Source: Shewanella halifaxensis HAW-EB4
GTDB taxonomy: Bacteria > Pseudomonadota > Gammaproteobacteria > Enterobacterales > Shewanellaceae
NCBI RefSeq assembly: GCF_000019185.1
Contig: NC_010334.1
Location: 2,356,001-2,420,000, forward strand
Direction: 5' to 3'
DNA: 64,000 bases
The notes below the pieces were generated by a model that made no database searches, had not been told where the DNA came from, and saw only the letters and a list, made by a program, of their open reading frames with translations. Positions within the stretch are counted from its first letter, which is position 1; every line of letters begins with the position of its first letter. Shown here one piece after another: positions 1 through 9,167 of this stretch. The position numbers were made by a program, and so were the translations under genes.

Positions 1-116
1 TCATTTCAGAGGCCTTGCGCGAGTTCAATTCTAGGCGCCTTAGCGTAGGAATGGTGACTCCCTTTTAAGCTAGTGCAACAACGAAGTGGGCTTGCGCAAA
101 GCCTTCTTCGATGGGT

Positions 117-201
117 TTTAATGCACTTTCTGATGCGTTATTGATCTTGCTAAGAGAATAACCATTAACTGCAATCAACGCCTTGCTTAAAGTGCATTAA
201 A
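117..201. repeat. Perfect 13-bp inverted repeat in gene-free left end
   Basis: The arms TTTAATGCACTTT (117-129) and AAAGTGCATTAAA (189-201) are exact reverse complements around a 59-nt spacer. The surrounding 1-451 holds no convincing gene. Its style (short arms, AT-rich, ending near a TTCAGGTGG string at about 224) resembles dispersed intergenic repeats of Shewanella and Vibrio, but only one copy lies in this window, so that is inference. Confidence 0.4.
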
Positions 202-451
202 TTCCCACTGAACCCTGCATCTTCAGGTGGCTTGGGTATATGAGTGTACAGGAGCGCAAACGTTTTACCATAAGATAATGGTCGTAAATACAAGGTTAAT
301 AGCGCCACAATACAAACTGCTTTTATTATCCAGTACTAGCCATGCTTTTACCTCAACAACTCAGTCAGTTATTGAGTTGTGTTTGCTGTAAAGGTAACTA
401 TCCGTAAAGCCTGAATTAACCACTCTCCGTCTCTTAGACTTTACTCCTACT

Positions 452-514
452 TTGTCGACAATTTGTCGGTGCATTGTTGACAATTTGTGCTTAAGTGGCT
501 AGATTGTCGACAAT
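452..514. promoter_or_regulatory. Three operator-like palindromes upstream of the GntR gene
   Basis: Copies of a palindrome lie at 452-461 (TTGTCGACAA), 473-484 (ATTGTTGACAAT) and 503-514 (ATTGTCGACAAT), just before the GntR start at 544. GntR/FadR-type regulators bind short palindromes of this kind, so these are probable autoregulatory operators that may also control the prp operon. A fourth TTGTCGACAA lies inside the regulator gene at 658-667. The link to this regulator is inference from position. Confidence 0.7.
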
Positions 515-543
515 CCATTAAAAACTAATATTGTATTTAACTG

Positions 544-1206
544 ATGACTTTTTTTAACGAACAGCCTGTTACCAGTGCCGATAAGACCTTTTTTCAGCTA
601 CGTAAAGCGATCGTAGAGGGAGAGGTTTTGCAGGGCTCTAAGCTGAGTGAAACAGAGTTGTCGACAAAATACGCCGTTAGCCGTGCGGTGATCCGAGAGG
701 CGATAAATCGTCTAGAGGCCAGCCACCTTGTTGAACGGAAAGCCAACGTTGGTGCACGAGTCGTGAGTCTAACTTCAGAAGGCTTATTGGAGTTATATCA
801 GGTGAGAGAGTCGCTCGAAGGCATGGCGGCAAGGCTTGCCGCATTAAACATGACCGATCACGAGATTGACGAACTGCAGTCCCTGCTTAATAGCCACTTT
901 GAAAAAGTCCAATCCGATGGCTCTTATTATCAGGAAGCAGGCGATGTCGACTTTCACTATCGCATCATTCAAGGCAGTAAAAACAAACATCTTATCTCGA
1001 TGCTGTTCGACGGCATATATCACCTAGTGCGTATGTATCGCGTACAGCTAGGAATGACGGGGCCACGTGTGACTACCGCCTTCGATGAGCATAAAAATAT
1101 TGTGCAAGCGATTTGTAACCGTGACGCAGAGCTTGCCGAGATGCTGATGCGTCGCCATATCTTGTATTCGAAATCCAGTATCGAAAACAAGCTAGCTAAT
1201 GATTAA
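544..1206 (+). CDS. GntR family (FadR/FCD-type) regulator of the prp operon
   Basis: A 220-residue protein with an N-terminal winged helix (about residues 10-75; helix-turn-helix around KYAVSRAVIREAINRLEA) and a C-terminal all-helical FCD-like ligand domain (about 80-215) with His residues expected to bind metal or ligand. FCD regulators respond to small carboxylates. Its position directly before prpB, on the same strand, points to control of propionate/2-methylcitrate catabolism, in place of the sigma-54 activator PrpR of enteric bacteria. Three palindromes lie just upstream and one inside the gene, consistent with autoregulation. The inducer cannot be read from sequence. Confidence 0.9.
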   Translation: MTFFNEQPVTSADKTFFQLRKAIVEGEVLQGSKLSETELSTKYAVSRAVIREAINRLEASHLVERKANVGARVVSLTSEGLLELYQVRESLEGMAARLAALNMTDHEIDELQSLLNSHFEKVQSDGSYYQEAGDVDFHYRIIQGSKNKHLISMLFDGIYHLVRMYRVQLGMTGPRVTTAFDEHKNIVQAICNRDAELAEMLMRRHILYSKSSIENKLAND

Positions 1207-1313
1207 GCAACACCATAACAAATCAATAATTGACAGTAATAACATCATTATAAATTTTGCCGTGTAGCAGCTAACACTCGAGCACAGTGAACGATAAATA
1301 AAAGGATCAGCAC

Positions 1314-2192
1314 ATGAGCGCAGGTAAGAAGTTTCGCGAGGCATTAGCCGCTAACAAGCCCCTACAGATAGTAGGCACCATTAATGCCTACTCAGCCATG
1401 ATGGCTAAAAAGATTGGTCACCAAGCTATTTACCTTTCGGGTGGCGGTGTGGCTAACGCTTCCTATGGCTTGCCCGATCTGGGCATGACATCGCTAAACG
1501 ATGTCATTGTTGATGTGCAGCGCATCACCTCAGCTTGTGACTTGCCGTTGCTGGTGGATATCGACACGGGTTGGGGCGGTGCATTTAACATTGCAAAAAC
1601 CATTCGTGATATGGAAAAAGCCGGCGCCGCAGCGGTGCACATGGAAGATCAAGTGGCGCAGAAGCGCTGTGGTCATCGCCCGAATAAAGAGATCGTTTCG
1701 ACCCAAGAGATGGTCGATCGCATTAAAGCGGCGGTCGATGCCCGTAGCGATCCAGACTTTTTCATTATGGCGCGCACCGACTCTTTCGCACAGGAAGGCT
1801 TAGAGGCCGCAATTGCTCGCGCTAAAGCCTATGTGGCTGCAGGGGCTGACGGTATTTTTGCCGAAGCGGTCAAAACCGAAGAGCATTACCGCGCCTTTAG
1901 CGACGCTCTTGATGTACCTATTCTTGCCAACATTACCGAGTTTGGCCAAACCGAGTTGTGGAACAAAGAGCAACTAGGCGAGTGGGGCGCATCTATGGTG
2001 CTGTATCCATTAAGTGCATTTAGAGCCATGAATAAAGCCGCCGAGATGGTATACACCTCAATCTTAGAAAATGGCGACCAAAAAGCGGTTGTTGATTCGA
2101 TGCAAACCCGCATGGATCTGTATGACTACCTGGGTTATCACGATTACGAGCAGAAGTTAGATAAGCTGTTCTCAGAAGGTAAGAATTTATAA
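1314..2192 (+). CDS. prpB: 2-methylisocitrate lyase
   Basis: PrpB (292 aa, normal length) cleaves 2-methylisocitrate to pyruvate and succinate, the last step of the methylcitrate cycle. It belongs to the isocitrate lyase/PEP mutase superfamily. Visible signatures are the Mg-binding DTGWGG segment near residue 84 and the catalytic-loop motif KRCGHRPNKE with Cys119. An AAGGA ribosome site precedes the ATG. It is the first structural gene after the GntR regulator, and prpC follows after 178 nt. Cytoplasmic. Nothing is unusual in the protein. Confidence 0.97.
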   Translation: MSAGKKFREALAANKPLQIVGTINAYSAMMAKKIGHQAIYLSGGGVANASYGLPDLGMTSLNDVIVDVQRITSACDLPLLVDIDTGWGGAFNIAKTIRDMEKAGAAAVHMEDQVAQKRCGHRPNKEIVSTQEMVDRIKAAVDARSDPDFFIMARTDSFAQEGLEAAIARAKAYVAAGADGIFAEAVKTEEHYRAFSDALDVPILANITEFGQTELWNKEQLGEWGASMVLYPLSAFRAMNKAAEMVYTSILENGDQKAVVDSMQTRMDLYDYLGYHDYEQKLDKLFSEGKNL

Positions 2193-2370
2193 ATAGCGCG
2201 ACATAAATGCGTTAGCCCCTGTTGAACAAAGCAATACCTTACAAAGTAAATCATCAAAGTAAACCCTACAAGTTTACAAGTGGAAGCGTTAAGGATTAGC
2301 GCGCCAATATAAATATAAAAATTATCTGCAGCCTTAAGGCTGACGGCAAACAAATAGAAGGAAGACAGTA

Positions 2371-3510
2371 ATGGTTGATAAAACTGAGGTTTCTAAGAAA
2401 ATTGGTGGTGCAGGCCTACGTGGTCAAAGCGCAGGTGAAACAGCCCTTTGTACCGTGGGGAAATCAGGTTCGGGTCTAACGTACTGTGGTTACGACGTGT
2501 CAGACTTGGCCGATAACGCCACGTTTGAAGAGGTAGCCTACCTACTGTTTAACGGCGAGCTACCTAATCAAACTCAGCTCGACCACTATAAAACTGAACT
2601 CTTCGCTCACCGCGATCTTCCACAAGCGCTAAAAGAGGTGCTGCAGCGTATTCCTGCCGAGGCGCATCCAATGGATGTGATGCGTACCGGTTGCTCATTC
2701 TTAGGAAATCTTGAGCCTGAAAATGACTTTAGTGAGCAAAACCGTGCAGCAAACCGCTTACTCGCAGCGTTCCCAGCCATCATGTGCTACTGGTATAAGT
2801 TCTCTCACGAAGGTGTAGAGATTGATTGCGTGACCGATGAAGATTCAATCGGTGGTCACTTCCTACATCTACTCAATGGCAAGGCGCCATCAGAGCAACA
2901 TCGCCGCGTAATGGATGTGTCGCTTATTTTGTATGCCGAGCATGAGTTTAATGCATCAACCTTTACTGCGCGTGTGTGTGCATCAACCTTGTCAGATATG
3001 TACTCTTGTATTACAGGTGCTATCGGTACACTTCGTGGCCCACTGCATGGCGGCGCGAATGAAGCGGCTATGGATATGATCCAAAAGTTTAGCTCGCCTG
3101 AAGATGCCAAAGAGCAGATGGCAGGTATGCTTGAGCGTAAAGAGAAGATTATGGGTTTTGGCCATGCGATTTATCGCACTTCAGATCCACGTAACGTAAT
3201 CATCAAAGCCTGGTCTAAAAAACTCGGAGCAGAGTTTGGTGACAGCTCACTATATGACATCTCAGTAGCCTGTGAAGAGTTTATGTGGGACACCAAGAAG
3301 CTTTTCTGTAACGCCGACTTCTTCCACGCATCGGCTTATCACTTTATGGGCATTCCGACTAAGTTGTTTACGCCTATCTTTGTCTGCTCACGCTTAACGG
3401 GCTGGGCTGCACACGTGATGGAGCAGCGCTCTAACAACCGTATCATCCGCCCAAGTGCCGACTACACCGGCAGCGAGCCACGTACGGTTACACCAATCAG
3501 TGAAAGATAG
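2371..3510 (+). CDS. prpC: 2-methylcitrate synthase
   Basis: A 379-residue citrate-synthase family enzyme condensing propionyl-CoA with oxaloacetate. The citrate-synthase histidines are seen in PLHGGANEAA (about residue 226) and GFGHAIYRTSDPR (about 265), with the catalytic Asp near CNADFFHA (about 316). Length and operon position favour 2-methylcitrate synthase over GltA, which is about 430 aa. A GGAAG site precedes the ATG. The gene is followed by an unusual CTAG-rich repeat array before acnD. Confidence 0.96.
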   Translation: MVDKTEVSKKIGGAGLRGQSAGETALCTVGKSGSGLTYCGYDVSDLADNATFEEVAYLLFNGELPNQTQLDHYKTELFAHRDLPQALKEVLQRIPAEAHPMDVMRTGCSFLGNLEPENDFSEQNRAANRLLAAFPAIMCYWYKFSHEGVEIDCVTDEDSIGGHFLHLLNGKAPSEQHRRVMDVSLILYAEHEFNASTFTARVCASTLSDMYSCITGAIGTLRGPLHGGANEAAMDMIQKFSSPEDAKEQMAGMLERKEKIMGFGHAIYRTSDPRNVIIKAWSKKLGAEFGDSSLYDISVACEEFMWDTKKLFCNADFFHASAYHFMGIPTKLFTPIFVCSRLTGWAAHVMEQRSNNRIIRPSADYTGSEPRTVTPISER

Positions 3511-3513
3511 AAG

Positions 3514-3787
3514 CTAGAACTTAGAGTCTAGAACTCAGGACCTAGGACTTAGAATTTAGGACCTAGGACTTAGAATTTAGGACCTAGGACCTAGGACCTA
3601 AAAGCGAAGCGCCCTCGAACCTAGCACCTTATTTTAGCTTTTGATTGTGCTTTTGATTGTATAGCAGGGCTTCTTTTAAGAGGTATTAGCCCGCTCTAGC
3701 CGCGAAGCGTCCTAGCAGTGAGCCTGCGAACGCCCTAGAACCTAGAACCTAGAACCTAGGACCTAGCATCTCGAACCTAGCACCTAG
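3514..3787. repeat. CTAG heptamer repeat array between prpC and acnD
   Basis: CTAG occurs 16 times in about 275 bp (3514, 3528, 3542, 3563, 3584, 3591, 3621, 3696, 3712, 3735, 3742, 3749, 3756, 3763, 3777, 3784). In the two outer blocks every spacing is a multiple of 7, from units such as CCTAGGA and CCTAGAA, with longer units like CCTAGGACTTAGAATTTAGG. CTAG is normally a rare tetranucleotide in enterobacteria and relatives. There is no open reading frame in the array. It separates genes of one operon. Confidence 0.85.
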
Positions 3788-3811
3788 CAGCATATAAAAT
3801 TGGAATGCGTT

Positions 3812-6445
3812 ATGAATCCTATGAATACGAATTACCGTAAACCTTTACCCGGCAGCGACCTCGATTACTTCGATACCGAAGCGGCTGTGAATGCCATCAG
3901 CCCTGGCGCTTATGCCAAACTGCCTTATAGCTCTCGTGTGTATGCCGAGAACTTGGTGCGCCGCTGTAGCCCTGAGTCACTCAGCGATTGCCTGAGCCAA
4001 ATCATTCACCGCAAGCGCGATCTCGACTTTCCTTGGTATCCAGCCCGCGTTGTGTGCCACGATATTCTCGGCCAAACCGCATTGGTTGACTTAGCCGGCC
4101 TACGCGACGCAATTGCCGACAAGGGCGGCGACCCGTCAAAAGTGAACCCTGTAGTACCGACTCAGTTGATTGTCGATCACTCGCTGGCGGTTGAGCATGC
4201 GGGTTTTGAAAAAGATGCCTTTGAGAAAAACCGTGCCATCGAAGACAGACGCAATCAAGATAGGTTCCACTTTATTAACTGGACCAAAACCGCCTTTGAA
4301 AATATCGATGTCATTCAGCCCGGCAACGGCATCATGCATCAGATCAATCTCGAGAAGATGTCGCCCGTTATACAAGCCCGAGATGGCGTTGCGTTCCCCG
4401 ATACTTTAGTCGGTACCGACAGCCACACGCCTCATGTCGATGCGCTAGGCGTTATCGCTATCGGTGTTGGTGGCTTAGAGGCTGAAAGCGTAATGCTAGG
4501 CCGTCCATCATATATGCGACTACCCGATATTGTCGGCGTCGAGCTGGTGGGTAAGCGCCAAAGCGGCATTACCGCAACCGATATCGTACTGGCCATTACC
4601 GAGTTTTTACGTAATGAGAAAGTGGTATCGACTTACCTAGAGTTCTTCGGCGAAGGCGCTGCAAATCTGACATTGGGCGATCGCGCTACAATTTCAAACA
4701 TGACGCCGGAGTTTGGTGCAACCGCTGCCATGTTCTATATCGATGATAAGACAATCGATTACCTCAAACTGACTGGCCGCGATGACAAACAAGTTAAGCT
4801 AGTTGAGACCTATGCCAAACAAGCCGGTCTTTGGGCGGATAGCTTGCAAGATGCCGAGTACGAGCGAGTGCTGCGTTTCGATTTATCAAGCGTTGGTCGT
4901 AATATTGCCGGGCCGTCTAATCCACACCGTCGTGTTGCAACGGCCGACCTTGCCGCAAAGGGGATAAGTGGCTATCTTGATTCAGAGCTTGAAGAGGCGG
5001 GCTTAATGCCTGACGGCGCGTGTATTATTGCCGCCATCACCAGTTGTACCAATACATCTAATCCTCGCAATGTGATTGCCGCTGGCTTACTTGCACGTAA
5101 CGCTAATGCGAAAGGCTTAACCCGTAAGCCATGGGTTAAAACATCACTGGCGCCGGGCTCAAAAGCGGTGCAGTTATACCTTGAAGATGCCAACTTGTTG
5201 ACTGAGCTTGAAGCATTAGGCTTTGGTATCGTCGGCTTTGCTTGTACCACCTGTAACGGCATGAGCGGCGCGCTAGACCCTGTTATTCAGCAAGAAGTTA
5301 TCGATCGCGATCTGTACACCACTGCCGTGCTCAGCGGAAACCGTAACTTCGATGGCCGTATTCACCCCTACGCTAAGCAAGCCTTCCTTGCATCGCCACC
5401 ATTAGTGGTCGCCTATGCGATTGCGGGCACTATTCGCTTCGATATTGAAAAGGATGTGCTGGGCCAAGACAGTAACGGCAACGACATTCTGCTTAAAGAT
5501 CTGTGGCCATCTGATGAAGAGATTGATGCGGTGATCGCTCAAAGCGTTAAGCCTGAGCAGTTCCGTAAAGTCTACGAGCCAATGTTCGACCTCAAAGTCG
5601 ACTACGGCGACGATAACGAGCTAAAGGTTAATCCACAATATGAGTGGCGTCCACAGAGTACTTATATTCGCAGACCTCCTTATTGGGAAGGCGCGTTAGC
5701 TGGCGAGCGCACCATGAAAGGCATGAGGCCGCTTGCGGTTCTGGGTGACAACATCACCACCGATCATCTATCACCATCAAACGCGATTATGCTCGACAGT
5801 GCAGCCGGAGCGTACCTGCATAAGATGGGCTTACCGGAAGTCGACTTTAACTCCTACGCGACTCACCGCGGCGATCACTTAACCGCCCAGCGTGCCACCT
5901 TTGCTAACCCTAAGCTGTTTAACGAAATGGTGACCCAGTTAGGTAAAAACGGCGAAGTCGAGGTGAAGCAGGGCTCTTTTGCACGTATTGAGCCAGAAGG
6001 TGCTGAATCACGCATGTGGGAAGCGATTGAAACCTACATGGAGCGCAAGCAGCCACTTATCATCATTGCAGGTGCCGATTACGGTCAAGGCTCAAGCCGA
6101 GACTGGGCAGCAAAAGGTGTGCGCCTCGCAGGTGTTGAAGTGATTGTTGCTGAGGGCTTTGAGCGTATTCACCGTACTAACCTAGTGGGTATGGGCGTGT
6201 TACCGCTCGAGTTTACCAATGGGGCTAATCGTCACACTTATCAGATTGATGGCACAGAAACCTACGATGTACTGGGTGAGCGAACACCGGGCGCACATCT
6301 TACGGTGATCATGACTCGCAGTAATGGTGAAGTGGCTGAGATCCCCGTTAAGTGTCGACTCGATACCGCGGAAGAAGTCTCTATCTATGAAGCAGGCGGC
6401 ATATTACAGCGCTTCGCCCAAGATTTTTTAGAGTCCTCGACATGA
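3812..6445 (+). CDS. acnD: Fe-S 2-methylcitrate dehydratase AcnD
   Basis: An aconitase-family protein that dehydrates 2-methylcitrate to 2-methyl-trans-aconitate and works with PrpF; the pair replaces PrpD. The three [4Fe-4S] cysteines are visible in ITSCTNTSNP (about residue 411) and GFACTTCNGMSG (about 477 and 480). The swivel-domain loop appears as GADYGQGSSRDWAAKG near the C-terminus. About 877 aa, full length. I chose the ATG at 3812 because GGAA (3802-3805) sits 6 nt upstream; a TTG at 3800 in frame would put that site inside the gene. Cytoplasmic, same operon as prpBC and prpF. Confidence 0.96.
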   Translation: MNPMNTNYRKPLPGSDLDYFDTEAAVNAISPGAYAKLPYSSRVYAENLVRRCSPESLSDCLSQIIHRKRDLDFPWYPARVVCHDILGQTALVDLAGLRDAIADKGGDPSKVNPVVPTQLIVDHSLAVEHAGFEKDAFEKNRAIEDRRNQDRFHFINWTKTAFENIDVIQPGNGIMHQINLEKMSPVIQARDGVAFPDTLVGTDSHTPHVDALGVIAIGVGGLEAESVMLGRPSYMRLPDIVGVELVGKRQSGITATDIVLAITEFLRNEKVVSTYLEFFGEGAANLTLGDRATISNMTPEFGATAAMFYIDDKTIDYLKLTGRDDKQVKLVETYAKQAGLWADSLQDAEYERVLRFDLSSVGRNIAGPSNPHRRVATADLAAKGISGYLDSELEEAGLMPDGACIIAAITSCTNTSNPRNVIAAGLLARNANAKGLTRKPWVKTSLAPGSKAVQLYLEDANLLTELEALGFGIVGFACTTCNGMSGALDPVIQQEVIDRDLYTTAVLSGNRNFDGRIHPYAKQAFLASPPLVVAYAIAGTIRFDIEKDVLGQDSNGNDILLKDLWPSDEEIDAVIAQSVKPEQFRKVYEPMFDLKVDYGDDNELKVNPQYEWRPQSTYIRRPPYWEGALAGERTMKGMRPLAVLGDNITTDHLSPSNAIMLDSAAGAYLHKMGLPEVDFNSYATHRGDHLTAQRATFANPKLFNEMVTQLGKNGEVEVKQGSFARIEPEGAESRMWEAIETYMERKQPLIIIAGADYGQGSSRDWAAKGVRLAGVEVIVAEGFERIHRTNLVGMGVLPLEFTNGANRHTYQIDGTETYDVLGERTPGAHLTVIMTRSNGEVAEIPVKCRLDTAEEVSIYEAGGILQRFAQDFLESST

Positions 6446-6525
6446 GCCATCAGCGGATAAAGAGTAGAGTTTTAATCTTTGCTCTTTAATCTTTTCTCTT
6501 TAATCTTGCAGCTGTAACTAGATAC

Positions 6526-6623
6526 TTTTATATCGTTATCCTGATGAGACGCCGCAAGTACATCCTTGTAGGCTCTGCGGTGGCATCCATGCCACCAAAG
6601 CTCATCGTTATAACGATATAAAA
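6526..6623. mobile_element. 98-bp MITE-like palindromic element
   Basis: The ends form about 23-bp imperfect inverted repeats: TTTTATATCGTTAT starts the element and its complement ATAACGATATAAAA ends it. Inside are nested hairpins: CCGCA/TGCGG around a TACA/TGTA mini-stem, and the perfect GGTGGCAT-CC-ATGCCACC. There is no coding capacity. It lies in the acnD-prpF gap of an operon, where a transcribed fold could act on mRNA stability. Only one copy lies in the window, so mobility is inference. Confidence 0.75.
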
Positions 6624-6692
6624 CCTCACGCACAGGTTGTTTGATTTTACCTATTACTAAATGGCTCAAACAGCATTAAAACGGTGTTAATT

Positions 6693-7928
6693 ATGACCAC
6701 ATCAACTGAATCAAAACCAAGCAAAGCATCTGCACCGCAAATCAAAATCGCTGCTACCTACATGCGTGGCGGCACCAGTAAAGGGGTATTTTTTAACCTA
6801 ATTGACTTGCCGAAAGAGGCGCAGCAAGCAGGCGCTGCCCGTGATGCGCTGCTGCTTAGAGTGATTGGCAGCCCAGACCCTTACGGTAAACAAACCGACG
6901 GCATGGGCGGCGCAACATCTAGCACCAGTAAAACGGCGATCCTTGCCAAGAGTAACAAGGCCGATCATGATGTCGATTACCTGTTTGGCCAAGTCGCTAT
7001 CGACAGGCCCTTTGTCGATTGGAGTGGCAACTGCGGCAACTTAACCGCAGCGGTTGGTTCATTTGCCATTAGTAACGGTTTAGTCGATAACAGCCGCATA
7101 CCAGACAATGGCATTAGCGTAGTGCGTATTTGGCAAAAAAATATCGGTAAAACCATCATCGCCCACGTACCCATCACCAATGGTAAAGTACAAGAAACCG
7201 GTGATTTTGAGCTCGATGGTGTCACGTTCCCCGCAGCTGAGGTGCAAGTTGAGTTTTTAGACCCAGCCGATGGCGATGGCGCCATGTTTCCAACAGGCAA
7301 CTTGGTTGATGAATTAATCGTGCCAACCGATGTTGTCCCGAGTGGCGTTTTACAAGCCACCATGATCAACGCAGGTATTCCCACCGTGTTTATCAATGCG
7401 GCAGAACTGGGTTACACAGGCGCAGAGCTACAAGAAGCGATTAATGGCGATGCAAGCGTGCTTGCCATGTTTGAGGTTATTCGTGCCCACGGCGCAGTGC
7501 AGATGGGGCTAATTAACCATATTGATGAGGCCGCAAACCGCCAACATACCCCAAAAGTGGCGATAGTTGCCGCGCCGATTGATTACACCTCATCGAGTGG
7601 CAAGGTGATAGACAAAAACACTATCGACTTAAATGTACGCGCGCTGTCTATGGGTAAACTGCACCATGCTATGATGGGCACCGCTGCCGTCGCTATTGGC
7701 ACCGCCGCCGCTATTCCGGGCACACTAGTCAGCTTGGCAGCAGGCGAGGGACTGAGTAATGCCGTTAACCCTGGCTTTGTCACCTTTGGTCATCCATCTG
7801 GCACACTTAAAGTGGGCGCCGAGGCGAGCCAAGTCGATGGTCAGTGGCAAGTTAATAAGGCGGTGATGAGTCGCAGCGCCCGCGTACTCATGGAAGGTTG
7901 GGTGAGAGTGCCTGCGGATACGTTTTAA
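6693..7928 (+). CDS. prpF: 2-methylaconitate isomerase PrpF
   Basis: PrpF (411 aa from the ATG at 6693) isomerises 2-methyl-trans-aconitate to the cis form so that AcnD and aconitase can complete the route to 2-methylisocitrate. It has the diaminopimelate-epimerase-like double fold. The N-terminal TYMRGGTSKGVFF and the NCGNLTAAVGSFA segment near residue 110 are typical of PrpF. An in-frame GTG at 6684 is an alternative start; no strong ribosome site separates them. It ends the operon and a clear terminator follows at 8080-8105. Confidence 0.95.
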   Translation: MTTSTESKPSKASAPQIKIAATYMRGGTSKGVFFNLIDLPKEAQQAGAARDALLLRVIGSPDPYGKQTDGMGGATSSTSKTAILAKSNKADHDVDYLFGQVAIDRPFVDWSGNCGNLTAAVGSFAISNGLVDNSRIPDNGISVVRIWQKNIGKTIIAHVPITNGKVQETGDFELDGVTFPAAEVQVEFLDPADGDGAMFPTGNLVDELIVPTDVVPSGVLQATMINAGIPTVFINAAELGYTGAELQEAINGDASVLAMFEVIRAHGAVQMGLINHIDEAANRQHTPKVAIVAAPIDYTSSSGKVIDKNTIDLNVRALSMGKLHHAMMGTAAVAIGTAAAIPGTLVSLAAGEGLSNAVNPGFVTFGHPSGTLKVGAEASQVDGQWQVNKAVMSRSARVLMEGWVRVPADTF

Positions 7929-7986
7929 TCTTGCAAGGCAGCCAGCAATCAATCAAGCCATCTGTAGCGATCAACTCAATTTGGCC

Positions 7987-8022
7987 ATGTTGAATCGAAT
8001 GTTGAATCGAATGTTGAATCCA
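7987..8022. repeat. Three tandem 12-bp repeats
   Basis: The unit ATGTTGAATCGA occurs three times in a row (7987-7998, 7999-8010, 8011-8022, the last with one change), between prpF and its terminator. It may be a slippage-prone microsatellite. Function unknown. Confidence 0.8.
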
Positions 8023-8079
8023 ATGCTGCCAAGTTAAGCTCAAAGCTGATTCAAAACAAAAAGCAAAAAGCAAAAAACT

Positions 8080-8105
8080 AAGAACCCAGCATAAACTGGG
8101 TTCTT
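8080..8105 (+). terminator. Rho-independent terminator after prpF
   Basis: A perfect 10-bp stem AAGAACCCAG / CTGGGTTCTT with loop CATAAA, ending in a short T-rich run. It closes the prp operon. Confidence 0.85.
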
Positions 8106-8126
8106 TGCATTAAAAGCGATAAACTA

Positions 8127-8219
8127 CGAAGCGCTCACTTCGTTTGCTACGCAGAGGGCACGAAGAAAAGCTTAGGGTGGCTTTTCTTCGTGCTCTTCGT
8201 GTCCTCTGTGATCCATTCT
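8127..8219. repeat. Palindromic ACGAAG-rich intergenic repeat
   Basis: It contains a perfect 14-bp inverted repeat, GCACGAAGAAAAGC (8158-8171) and GCTTTTCTTCGTGC (8180-8193). The flanks (ACGAAGCGCT..., TCTTCGTGTCCTCTGTGATCC) resemble parts of the larger dispersed repeats at 35824-36018 and 42268-42460. The remaining gene-free stretch to 8468 shows nothing else convincing; a 61-codon reading frame at 8263-8448 has no family features. Confidence 0.65.
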
Positions 8220-8468
8220 TATCTGTCGAAATCAACAAATTTTCTTTGAGTAACTTACTTAAGTGAACGGCATTACAAGTTGTATCGAGCTTTTATATTT
8301 CATTGAATTTAGCCCACACTTAATAAAGCAGTTTCTAAAGGGAACAGCACCAAGCAAAGCACTTGACGCCACTGTTAGCGTGATTACTAGGGCGATAGAG
8401 CGCAAATTAGTCGTGAAAACTGCAGTTTTAGCGTATCCTAATGGTTAATAAATTTAATACTGCTGTTT

Positions 8469-8771
8469 ATGAACATTGACGTAAAAGAGATAACTGATCC
8501 TGTGATCAACCCAGAAGTGACCTGCTCAAACTGCCAAGCATGTTGTTGTCGTTTAGAAGTGATGATAGTGACCGATACAGGCGTACCCGATGAACACATC
8601 ACGGTTGACGAGTACGGCGCAGAAACTATGCTGCGTTTAGATGACGGCTGGTGCTCAGCAGTCGATAGAGACACTTTAATGTGTACTATTTACGAAAACC
8701 GCCCATGGATCTGCCGCCTGTTTGAGATGGGCTCCTATGAGTGCATCAGTGAGCGTAAAGAGCTGCTTTAA
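8469..8771 (+). CDS. YkgJ-type cysteine cluster protein
   Basis: A 100-residue protein with two cysteine clusters, CSNCQACCC (about residues 18-26) and a C-terminal set CTIYENRPWICRLFEMGSYEC, typical of the YkgJ/CxxCxxCC family (putative Zn or Fe-S binding). The biochemical role of the family is not established. It stands alone; no clear ribosome site is visible before the ATG. Cytoplasmic, no signal peptide. Confidence 0.85.
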   Translation: MNIDVKEITDPVINPEVTCSNCQACCCRLEVMIVTDTGVPDEHITVDEYGAETMLRLDDGWCSAVDRDTLMCTIYENRPWICRLFEMGSYECISERKELL

Positions 8772-9167
8772 CTTCTGACTATGTAGCTAAAGGTTCTGTA
8801 GCTAATGGCTTTCACTTAAAGTCTTTCTTCAATACGGTACTTGCTTCCAATAACTTATTAATAGCCAGTGCGCTTTACTCGATAGAGCGCAACTTTCCTC
8901 TAGTGATTAATCTTATAAATCACCTATTTAAACATCTTATCAATCGCTTTCTTCTTTCTTGAACCTGATCAAGCAATCCCCAGATAAACTCATGATCTAA
9001 TGATTCTTTTAACTAACTGAATATGATAATTTAATCAGTATAGTTATGGGCTAACAAACACTTAGAGTTGATTGCTAATCAAAACTAAGTCAGAGCTAAA
9101 TCAAAACTAAAACAAAAACAAAGCTCAATCAAACCCGATTAACCGGGGAATACAAAGGAATGTACAG
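8772..9167. other. Gene-free stretch, AT-rich
   Basis: About 395 bp between the cysteine-cluster gene and the methyltransferase. The last 120 bp are A-rich with repeated AAAACTAA/AAATCAAAAC strings. No gene, hairpin or promoter could be assigned with confidence. Confidence 0.5.

Noticed and set aside
3514..3787. Heptamer array considered as a CRISPR array
   Set aside because: The unit is 7 bp with no spacers and no cas genes nearby; it is a tandem simple repeat.
8263..8448. 61-codon reading frame
   Set aside because: No ribosome site, no recognisable domain, and it adjoins intergenic repeat sequence.
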